Part shown: positions 1 to 8,515 of the stretch, in pieces
How the letters are laid out: each line of letters begins with the position of its first letter
Numbering within the stretch: position 1 is the first letter of the stretch
Origin: Trissonchulus latispiculum
Lineage: Eukaryota; Nematoda; Enoplea; Enoplida; Ironidae
Reading direction: 5' to 3'
DNA: 64,000 nt
Assembly (NCBI GenBank): GCA_030248195.1
Contig: JASAND010030234.1
Location: 62,001-126,000, forward strand
Program-made: the position numbers and the translations under genes
Notes under the pieces: model-generated
What the model was told of the DNA's origin: nothing
Database searches by the model: none
The model's input: the letters and a program-made list of their open reading frames with translations, nothing else

Positions 1-608
1 GACAGTATTACGTCAGTGTTACAGAACCAATTCCCACTTTGCTAGTCAAATGCAAGTTACATTGACTAAAAGTTATTTAAATTTGAAATCAAGAAATTAA
101 TAGATTAAGTTTATAAATGATATATGCAAGCGTGTAGCGCGTGGATTGTCGAAAGTCACATGTCGCGTAGGATTTGTAGTATGTCGTATGTCTCTTGTCC
201 TCCTGACTGATGTGTTCAGAGGCTGATATCTTGTCGGACTATATTCCAGTGCAACAATAGCCAAAGCAGTATTACCTAACCTATAGGCACGTGAAACGCG
301 ATAAATTTGTCACACGACACTTTTGTCGCCACGAGCAATTAACCTGTGAACACTGTGACATACGACTATGCGATAAGCGACACGCGACGTACGACTCTGC
401 GACACGCGACAGGCGATATACTACTAGGTCTGTGAGCCGGCCATTATATATTTTTTGATTTGTTTACTTATATTTTGCAATAAAATGTTACGAAGCTTTA
501 TGCTATGATGGAACAGGCTCTACAAAAACAAAAACTCACAGGATTTTCACGTCACGTCACGATATCCTGCCTGGTTTACACAAGCTTACGTATAACCGTC
601 TATTTTAG
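1..608. other. non-coding stretch with a weak inverted repeat
   Basis: No exon of the FAM187-like gene could be recognised here. Between about 125 and 425 there are GTCGCGT/ACGCGAC words in opposite orientation on the two sides (for example near 160-200 and 360-415). This suggests a decayed fold-back element, but the arms are too diverged to set borders. The last bases, ending TTTTAG at 608, are the 3' splice site of the first exon seen. Confidence 0.3.
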
Positions 609-3600
609 CTTCTGAAGAATTAACTATGCCGACTGATTATTACGATTTAAAAGCTTTGAATAAATTTCAAAGCGAAGTTAGATATGAGTGGTCTAGTTGG
701 TCGGAGTGCGACGTTTGTGGTCAGGTAGTTTGGCTATAATGAGAGGAATTACGCAATCACGTATATTCTTGGTCTTCTTTTTCATTAAAGTATAAATTTA
801 GTTTAGAAACAGTTCATCCTATTATTTATGCTAAACAACCCTCAAACGGAAATTTCTGCTTTGCTTTACTTCGTCGTAGTGTTGTTCATCGGTCTAATTT
901 TTGTGGGCCGGTCGGTTGGACGGTGCACCGACCCTCACCGGCCGGCGGTCCTGCCGCTGTCACTTTCGGCAGACTATCCAAAATACAAGAAAAAATATAA
1001 GATATTTAATAGTTTTCAAGGCAGGTTTTAGTTAGTCCGGCCCATTCCTGGCCTGGGCCGGCCGGCCGCCGGCCAGCCGGTCTGGACAGGGCCGGTGTCA
1101 ACACTACCCGTTGTACAATTGTTCCTTAAGCTTAAGCAACGGTTTTTGTTTAGCTAGGTCAACGCTTTAGAACAGCTGAGTGCACGATCGTTCCAAAAGT
1201 GGCCTATCCGGACAGTGCACATACTCATTACATTACAACGTTCTATAAATCCGTCCCTTGTTGGTCCACACTGCTACCGAAAGAATTGCAAGGACTTGCT
1301 TTTCTAAAGACAACCAGCGTATGTGAAAATGAGCGTTTTGGTAGAAATATATGTTTAGAGTACTGACTAGTCCGATTTCTTTAAATTTCTTCTTTTTCGG
1401 AATATCTTCTTCAGAGTCAGTCCGTCACTCTGTAACTCACAAAATATCGTTGCACAAAGCAGGCTTGGTTTGATAGCGTGTTTAGAGATTCCAGCTTTCT
1501 GCTCCTTGTAAAGTTGCCTGTCCTAAGCCTAAGTCCAGCTCTAAAGAAATGAGAAAATTGAAAGAACGAACAGATCAGTCTGCTGGTGAAGATCAGTACG
1601 ATGTTAGCGATGAGCCGCCTCCTTTACCGCCTGGCGTTGACACTGACTCTGAGTTCACCTCCGAGGGTAGACCACTGATTCTTACTTGCGAAGCAAAACA
1701 AAGAGGTATAAAATTTTGACCATTTGGGAATTTTAAGAGTTTAAAATAAGCTTAAATTCAAACACAAATTGGGAATTAATAAAAGTGAAGTAATTTTACA
1801 ATAATTCACGAAAACCTGAAGTCATACCGCTCGCGCTCGGCACTACCACTATTTAACCAGATGACTATGTATATCACAAAATTTGAATTGTCTTTCATGA
1901 TCACTACGTCGACTTAGCGTTGGGAATAGTGCATTTGTTTTAAAGGATGAATAGTTCTCCCGCATGTACGAAATCTGGTATTAAATTTACGCGATGGAAA
2001 ACTGAAAGACTGAAACTGAAAAGAACAACAGCAAAGACTACATTCAAGCGAAGGTGGTGTAGTGGTTAACATAGCTGCCTTCCAAGCAGTTGTCCCGGGT
2101 TCGATTCCCGGCCTTCGCATATTTTTCCTTTTTAGGGAGCAGACAGTGGCGCCGGAACACCACGAAGCTGAGCGCCTCTTATTTACAACAAAATACCTAT
2201 GGCAGATTGCTGCTCACAAACACATTCAGTTTGGTAGTTGCATATGCTAAACTGGAGGATACAGGTAGCAAATAAGTATTGCTTAATAAACGATTAAAGT
2301 TTCCTGAATCCTAATCGAGGAAATTGCTATTCCTTTATAAAATTATACCACACACAGCCCTCTATCAAGCACTCAATTAATGGAGGCACTCAATGCTGAA
2401 AAGCAGTCAACTAATAAAAAAATATGTTCAATCTGTTATTTCCCTAATAGCTGTATTAGAAATTATTAAGACAAAATTATGTGCTTTATAATGCCAATCA
2501 CAAAGTTAAGCTATACAGCATACAACTGTCTAAGCATTAATCATGCAATCCAAATGCTATCAATGTATAAACACACACAATACACTCAGACAAGACGTAA
2601 ATTTTACGCAATTCAGTCATATTCTTTAAATCTTATTTTAAATAAGAAATTAAAATCTATTAGTTTAATCACCATAAAAGAGTGTTCTGTCATAAACTTC
2701 GTGTTTGTATACCAGAGATTGGTGCTTCCTAAACTGTGGCCCGGCCCAAATTGCCTAAAATGCGGCCTCATGTTAAATTTTCAAAATACAATAGAAATGG
2801 ATTTTTGGGCCGCCAATAGCCTAAAGTGCGGAACTAGGCCGCAAACTTCCTAAACTGCGGCCCGTCATCCTTGGCCGCAAATTGCGTAAACTGCGGCCCA
2901 ATCATCCTTGGCCGCAAACTGCCTAAACTGCGGCCCGAACTGTCTTTGGGCCGCAAACTGCCTAAACTGCGGCCCGAACTGTTTTGGGCCGCAAACTGTC
3001 TAAAATGCGGCCCGAACTGCCTTTGGGCCGCAAACTGCCTAAACTGCGGCCCGAACTGGTTTTGGGCCGCAAACTGTCTAAAATGCGGCCCGAACTGTCT
3101 TTGGGCCGCAAATTGCCTAAAATGCGGCCCGAACAGTCTTTGGCCGCAAATTGCCTAAAATGCGGCCCGAACAGTCTTTGGCCGCAAACTGCCTAAAATG
3201 CGGCCCGAACTGTCTTTGGACCACAAACTGCCTAAACTGCGGCCCGAACTGTTTTTGGGCCTCAAACTGCCTAAACTGCGGCCCGAACTGTTTAGGCAGT
3301 TTGCGGCCAAGGATGATTAGGCCGCAGTTTAGGCAATTTGCGGCCAAGGATGACGGGCCGCAGTTTAGGAAGTTTGCGGCCTAGGGCCGCACTTTAGGCT
3401 ATTTGCGGCCCAAAAATCCAATTCTAGTGTATTTTGAAAATTTAACATGAGGCCGCATTTTAGTCAATTTGGGCCGGGCCGGGCCGCAGTTTAGGAAGCA
3501 CCCCAGAGATTAGTAGCAAAAATGAGAATGGTGATACTAAATTATACCATAGTGATCGCAGGATATGTTTGTTTATGTTTATATTTATGTTTAATTTAAC

Positions 3601-4233
3601 TTTATGACCAGAATTTCTGTTTATTTATTTAATCACTAGCAATCCATTACCATCTCTATCAGTATCAGAAACATCTCAGACAACCATTTTCCTCAACCTC
3701 TCGTTTTTCTCTGTTTTTCCTATGTTTTAGGAGTCTACAGTTGCTGGACAAAGGACGATCAACTCATTAAAACCGTTTACGTTTCTGTAGCACCAAGAAG
3801 CTATGTTACGCTAGTAATAGCCATTACATTGCTGGCTTCAGTTATCATTGGTAAAGGATTTAATATTTATCAGTATTTGTACTAATTCTTTGTTGTAAGT
3901 CTCAGTAAATTGTTTAAACAATTTACCAATTGAATTGTTATATGGTTTGCTACATATGTGTTATAAATGTATATTTCTTTCCACATTTCAGCTGTTTGCA
4001 TGACGAGCGGTCTATTGTACAGTTTCATGGAGCAATGCGGTTATAAACCTGGCGGAATTTTACGACCTGCAATCAGCGACCCTGAGCGAATGCGTGAGCT
4101 TTATTATCAGATGAAGAATAAAGCTCTTCAAATGGCAGGACCAGAGGCTCAAATGGCCGTCTCAATGGCAGAAATGGCTAAAGCCTATTACGACCGAGCA
4201 AACAGATTAAAGAAGGAATATGACATTCGATGA
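609..4233 (+). CDS. FAM187-like type I membrane protein (TSP1-like + Ig + TM), 5' partial
   Basis: Spliced gene model: exons 609-724, 1154-1318, 1495-1705, 2136-2264, 3731-3850 and 3992-4233, stop TGA at 4231. Every junction is GT-AG and every phase matches (0, 0, 1, 1, 1), giving about 326 residues from the window's first exon. Exons 1-3 encode a TSP1-like module with W..WS.C..CG (WSSWSECDVCG), then four more cysteines ending in APC and VAC. Exons 3-5 encode one Ig domain: B strand LILTCEA, C strand RQWRR, and F strand LEDTGVYSCW, which is split over the exon 4/5 junction. A hydrophobic helix (TLVIAITLLASVIIG) and a tail of about 65 residues rich in Met, Ala and Lys follow. As I recall it, the order (DYY..., EW..CD.CG, six Cys, Ig with GVYSCW, TM) matches animal FAM187A. 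Exon 1 opens in phase 1, so the signal peptide and first Ig domain should lie upstream. The ATG at 626 is probably internal. Function of the family is unclear to me. Confidence 0.72.
877..1106. mobile_element. MITE, TIR TAGTGTTG, GC-rich body
   Basis: The 230-bp segment starts TAGTGTTG and ends CAACACTA. Its body is full of GGCCGG/CCGGCC words in opposite orientation at the two ends. It lies in the intron between exons 1 and 2 of the FAM187-like gene. The TIR resembles the TAGAGTTGTGC ends of elements at 5203-5573 and 8448-8548, so it may be a relative. I did not find a clear target duplication. Confidence 0.5.
2048..2119 (+). tRNA. tRNA-Gly (anticodon UCC), inside an intron
   Basis: A 72-nt cloverleaf. 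The acceptor stem is GCGAAGG pairing with CCTTCGC (7 of 7), with discriminator A at 2119. The anticodon stem is GCTGC/GCAGT around the loop CTTCCAA, giving TCC (Gly, codon GGA). The T arm is CCGGG-TTCGATT-CCCGG. A-box (TGGTGTAGTGG) and B-box (GGTTCGATTCC) promoters are intact, and TTTTT runs at 2122-2126 and 2129-2133 give a Pol III terminator. The gene lies on the same strand as the FAM187-like gene, within its 430-base third intron (1706-2135), and ends 16 bases before the next exon. Confidence 0.93.
2122..2135 (+). promoter_or_regulatory. dual-use element: Pol III terminator and 3' splice site
   Basis: TTTTT, CC, TTTTT, AG. The T runs directly follow the tRNA-Gly gene and are the only plausible terminator for it. 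The same pyrimidine-rich stretch followed by AG is the acceptor of the Ig-domain exon that starts at 2136. One 14-base stretch therefore appears to serve two transcription units. Confidence 0.65.
2721..3502. mobile_element. Mutator-like MITE with internal 39-bp tandem array
   Basis: The 782-bp element has long inverted arms. The ends are GGTGCTTCCTAAACTG and its inverse CAGTTTAGGAAGCACC, and the arms pair for roughly 200 bp. It is flanked by a perfect 9-bp direct repeat, CCAGAGATT, at 2712-2720 and 3503-3511. A 9-bp duplication is typical of Mutator-like elements. The centre (about 2920-3290) is around ten copies of a 39-bp unit with CGGCCCGAACTG and GGGCCGCAAACTG. Because 39 is a multiple of 3, the array creates open frames that repeat 13 residues and have no sign of coding. 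It sits in the intron between exons 4 and 5 of the FAM187-like gene. Confidence 0.8.
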
Positions 4234-4434
4234 AGAAACAGTCAAAATGTAAACCAGATGGTAAATATGAATTTACGCTTACAGTATATAACTACTTATA
4301 TAGTTCAAGTACTTTGCGCTAAGATTTTGTTTGCCTATACTTTGTAGTTGATAGTGTGAACCAATCCACAACATGAGCGCAGCATGGAAAATAAATTTGA
4401 CACCAAGAGTCCATCATTTTAACATATGTTAGAC

Positions 4435-4765
4435 GAAGAGTAAGGTAAAGGTAATCCCGGAGAATTCTCCTACCCTTATCATGGTCTAGGGTGCCGGTGC
4501 TCATCCCCGGATAGACAGCCCTTGAGCCAGGAGTGCCACCTCGAATGATGACTACAACTGTGGAGGAGGGGCCAGCTCCTCGAGGCAGATGCCCTACGCG
4601 GTCTCCCGTTACCTTCCCACAGCAGTGGTACTCATTTACCGACCATTTAATGATGGATAGCTGGGTTGGCTGGAGCCCACGGCGAACCGATATGTGCGTA
4701 GTCCCTTGCTCAAGAGGAGTTGGGATCCAAATTGAGCGCCCTCACCACTCGGACGTCATGGCACG
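4435..4765 (-). mobile_element. tRNA-derived SINE-like sequence
   Basis: Read on the minus strand, 4757-4736 gives GTCCGAGTGGTGAGGGCG, close to the A box of a tRNA-Ser/Leu. About 45 bases on (4691-4673) is GGTTCGCCGTGGG, a B-box-like word. A tRNA-unrelated body of about 230 bases follows. The 3' end near 4440 has CCTTTACCTTAC, a possible short repeat tail. No target duplication was recognised, and the 5' side abuts the MITE nest. Confidence 0.42.
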
Positions 4766-5202
4766 AAGAGTAAGCCACTAAAAGGCTTCTTTGCTCTGCA
4801 TTTTCTCCCCCCCCCCAACGGGGAGCAACATTTGGCTACACCCCTCAGAGTTGGACGCGGGCCGCGGGAGACCGCGGGACGGGAAAGGATGGGACGACAA
4901 TCTTCATCCCGCAGGATCCCGCAAAATTATTATGTTTTAATCAAAATTGGAGAATTTTAGAAAACATTACATTCACACTTTAAATTTAATTTTTAATTTA
5001 ATTTTAAAGTTTTATAAGTTTCATTTTCCTGTTTGTTTGCGTACCTACCTGATTGGAAGTTTAACCGTTTGGTCAATTTCGGATATAGTTTATATATGCA
5101 GGTACACGTTTGGGAAGTTCTAAAGCGTTGATTAGGTATATATTGTATAACCAGTCGAGGTTTTGATGTTTAACTTAAAGAGAGAACACAAATACATACA
5201 TG

Positions 5203-5573
5203 TAGAGTTGTGCCCGGGCCTTGAATCTGGCCTTCGGGCCCGGGCCGGTCCTGCACCGGGCCGGCCCGGGCCCGGATTTTGGAAGGGCAGGCCCGGCCCG
5301 TGCCCGGCCCGGCTGGTCGTCTAGGAACGAGCCGGGCCTCCGGGCCTTGGGTCGGGCCTCCGGGCCTACCGGGCCTTCCATCGGGCCTCCGGGTCCGGGC
5401 CTACCGGGCCTTGATTCGGGCCTACGGGCCTACCGGGCCTGTCGGGCCTTGAATCGGGCTTCCGGGCCCGGGCCTTAAATCGGGCCTTCGGGCCCGGACC
5501 GGGCCTGGCCCGGTGATGTTAGTGGGCCCGGGCCCGGGCCCGGCCCGGAAAATTTTTTAACTGCACAACTCTA
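5203..5573. mobile_element. MITE, TIR TAGAGTTGTGC, GGGCC-rich
   Basis: The 371-bp element starts TAGAGTTGTGC and ends GCACAACTCTA. The body is imperfect tandem repeats of GGGCCTACCGGGCCTTC-like words, dense in GGGCCC. It has the same TIR as the 101-bp element at 8448-8548. The flanking 8-mers (CATACATG and CACATGTA) are not identical, so the target duplication has decayed or the borders are off by a few bases. Confidence 0.65.
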
Positions 5574-5851
5574 CACATGTATAGCATAACAGAAATTTTT
5601 TTATTCCGCTAAATTTGATTTCAGTTTGCCATTAGTCGTTCTTGCGGTTCTTGCGAAAGAGGTTGTTGTACAGCTTATCGTTTTATGGAACAACAATAAT
5701 ATGGAGTTAGTATTACAGTTATTAGTTTTGCGCTAATTCAAAAACTTTAACTTCTTTCACTGTACATTAATGCTTTAACTTCGCTTAACTCGTATCGAGC
5801 TAAAAGAATGCCAAGTCAACAATCAGAATTCGGATTAGTGTCTACTTGAAA

Positions 5852-6289
5852 CAAGAGTGCATAATTGCACTATATATTAGAAGAAGAGTAAGCCACTAGA
5901 GGGTTCCTCTTCTTGGCATTGTGTAACGGTGCTCCGACCACATTACGCGAATATTCCCCCGTTTGGTGGGGAGTCGACAAGCATACCCCCTCCCCGTTTG
6001 GTGGGGGGTATGCAAAAGGGGTCCCCGTTTGGTGGGGGGGGGGGGAAGGCAGAAGGGGGTCCCCGGTTGGGGGGGGGGGGGCGGGGTAGCCAAGTCAGAC
6101 TAAGATTGGCTGAATCTGATTGGCTGTTTACGACCCCCCCCCAAACGGGGACCTCTTTTGCATACCCCCCCCCACCAAACGGGGGAACATTCGCGTATTG
6201 TGGTCGGAGTACCGTTACGCAATGCCAAGAAGAGGAGCCCCCTAGTGGCTTACTCTTCTTCTAATATATAGTGCAATTATGCACTCTTG
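5852..6289. mobile_element. palindromic MITE with CCCCGTTTGGTGGGG modules, copy 1
   Basis: The 438-bp element has ends CAAGAGTGCATAATTGCAC and the exact inverse. The arms continue through AGAAGAAGAGTAAGCCACTAG and a conserved core AACGGTGCTCCG. The centre holds several CCCCGTTTGGTGGGG modules separated by short spacers, G-rich on the left and C-rich on the right. It is flanked by CTTGAAA at 5845-5851 and 6290-6296. An eighth flanking base differs, so the duplication is 7 bp or a decayed 8 bp, as in hAT or P-type elements. Confidence 0.78.
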
Positions 6290-7245
6290 CTTGAAATAGT
6301 ACTTTAGAACTTTTTCATTAGCTTAATTTATTTAACAACTTTAATTAACTTAATTTATTTAACAACTTTATTCAGAACGTATCGATAAGGACGGAAACAA
6401 AATGTTTTCGGCTGGATCGAACAAAACTAGAATGTTCGAAATCAAAAATTTATATAGTTTGTTTGCAGATGCTAAGCAGTTAACATTTTTACACACAGCA
6501 ATGTATTTGAAAAATTAAGTATGACTATTCATCAGTATATGAATTTAAATAACGTAAAGTTTATATACATAACAAAAGCTACTTTAAATTTTCATTTCAA
6601 ATTATTCGTTAGTTCTAGTTCCATTAGTTCTAGTTATCAATTATCCATTAGTTCTAGTTTAATTAAACAATTAAGAAATAATGCGGGATTTTGCGGGACG
6701 GCATTAGTAAATTTGCCGGACTGCGGGATACCGCGAGACGGGACAAACAAATTTAGTGCGGAACGGGACGGGGTGGGACGAAAAATTTCGTTCCGCGTCC
6801 ATCTCTGCCCGCTTCTCCCACCAAACTGGAAAGGGGGTCCTTGAAATCTGATTGGCCCTTGGCTACCCCCCTCCCCCTCCACCACACGTGTATTGTGGGC
6901 GCAGCACCGTTACGCAATGCAAGGAAGCAAAGCTCTCTAGTGGGTGACTTTTCTTCTTATGTATAACAGATTTATGGACACCTGCTGACTCTGAATGACC
7001 GCACTTACATTTATCTCAGGTGTATACAGATATTAGTGTCGTGCGTTGGCCGGCGCGGCCAATGGCTGGTCAATGGCCAGCCTGGAAAAGCCATCGTCCT
7101 TTGGCCGTGAATGAATAAGTGAATACTCAATTTGTTTCACTATGACAAGAGACCTTGTGGACTGTGGTAGCGTAAGAGGGTTCCTATTAGCGGCCACATG
7201 TGGTGTCCAAAACAAACAAAGACAATAGCATTCCAGAAGCCTAAC

Positions 7246-7362
7246 CTGTTGTGGTTGTTGATGCTGCTGCTGAGGTATCTGTTCCTTTCTGTGCATCCGC
7301 TGTTCTGTCAAGCTCATCAGTTCATGTCGTGTATGGCACATGGCACAAACCCACTGGCGACG
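7246..7362 (-). other. coding exon 3: second half of zinc finger plus Gln-rich tail
   Basis: Thirty-nine codons between acceptor TTTCAG (AG at 7364-7363) and donor CAG^GTTAGG. It encodes QWVCAMCHTRHELM, the W-x-C-x2-C half-site typical of the last zinc ligands of RIM/Piccolo-type fingers, then QIPQQQHQQPQQ. It begins in phase 0, as required by exon 2. Reading through the donor gives about 70 more codons to a stop near 7033, which could be an alternative end, but the donor looks good. Confidence 0.75.
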
Positions 7363-8484
7363 CTGAAATGAAACTAAGAAAACTACTGGATCACAGAAAA
7401 AATAAAAGCCAGGTCAAATATGTCAAATTATGTTAAAACAAATCCAACGATATCGACAAACACTGTTCAACAGAGGGTATACAAATTTTAATGGCTTTTT
7501 ATCAAAATGATAAAATGTGTAGGGCTGGCACGATTAATAATAGAGTAGTAGTGGTTCACTCGTCCCCAAATTTATAAAAAAATGAGACTTTGTTTTTAAA
7601 ATTAACCGATACCTGCTCTGCTGATCCCACAGCTCGACCAAGCCTGCAGGATAATGACGGATAATAACGAATAACGGATAATTTCATTTCACATTCATTT
7701 CGCATTTCAGGACCCACGCCTGTTTATGTAATATAAATAGAACTGGGACTTTCCCCATTTGCTTAATGAAGTTCATAGTCTTAGAGTTCTTAACTTATAT
7801 CGTTGTATTGACTTATAGTAGAAATAAAAATGGCTTGAATAGCTATATTTTTCATTCAGATCAACAAAACCACTAAAATCCAAACAAATTAGACATTATG
7901 CTAGGTAATTTTCGGTTCAGATTCGTGGACCCAATAAGGGCGAAAATATGGTTTCCAAGTACGTATTCCAAATTCATAGATATTGAAATTTCATGAAAAC
8001 TAGTTTCGTCATTCTGGAGGAAACAAAGGAAACAACGTTTCTTTCCTTTCAGACTGGTTGGGTCTTGGTCAAAGGTCTGCGTAAATTCAAGTAATTAAAT
8101 AAGTAATGGAGATAACCAAATAATTGATTAGTAAATAGAAAGGACAAAGATTACTACAAGTTGTTTTAGTGTCTGGTCTGGGAGTCATATTATTTTGCTC
8201 ATACTTATTTTGCTGTACCGCTTCAACTTTACCGTACTTTATCCATGATATATCTTGCCTACGCCTGCTTTCTACAGCTCGAAACAAACACAATTTAGCC
8301 TAACAGAGTCGTGTTGTCTAAACCTTAGTAGCAAACACACGGTGACTAAGCATACTGTGTAGTGTGTACTGATTTGCGGGACAAGGTCCATAGGAAAATT
8401 AATGAAAGAGGGTTTGCACATTTGTTCGCAAAGCATTGCTCGGCAGCTAGAGTTGTGCGTTAAGAAATTTCCGGCGGGCGGGGG

Positions 8485-8515
<31 letters not shown>

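Larger units (their letters stand above)
4766..6964. mobile_element. nest of inserted TIR elements
   Basis: The left edge (AGAGTAAGCCACT near 4768) and the right edge (inverted, near 6880-6960, with ACCGTTACGCAATGC) are the two ends of one member of the family seen intact at 5852-6289 and 9383-9961. Inside it, CAGAGTTGGACGCGG at 4846-4860 and CCGCGTCCATCTCTG at 6793-6807 bound a second, GCGGGAC-rich element. That one in turn contains the elements at 5203-5573 and 5852-6289. No coding gene is seen in this stretch. Confidence 0.5.

Noticed and set aside
626..628. ATG at 626 as the start of the FAM187-like protein
   Set aside because: The exon is open upstream to a TTTTAG acceptor and there is no signal peptide, although the product has extracellular domains and a membrane helix.
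1270..1320. TATERIARTC frame as the continuation of the TSP1 module
   Set aside because: It has no acceptor in the right phase. The overlapping exon 1154-1318 in another frame fits both splice phases and supplies the expected G..R.R...C and PCW cysteines.
2141..2165. TGGCGCCGGAACA, like a tRNA-Lys primer-binding site of an LTR element
   Set aside because: It lies inside a coding exon that completes the Ig fold of the FAM187-like gene with matching phases, and there are no LTRs around it.
2871..3384. Repeating Cys-rich ORFs (WAANCLKCGPN units)
   Set aside because: They come from the 39-bp non-coding tandem units of a MITE; 39 is a multiple of 3, so the frame stays open by chance in several phases and on both strands.
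5929..6264. ORFs rich in Pro/Gly across the CCCCGTTTGGTGGGG elements (also 9442-10067)
   Set aside because: Products of G and C runs in palindromic MITEs, present on both strands.
7033..7245. Open frame continuing past exon 3 to a stop near 7033
   Set aside because: It crosses a good CAG^GTTAGG donor and shows no domain; kept only as a possible alternative end.
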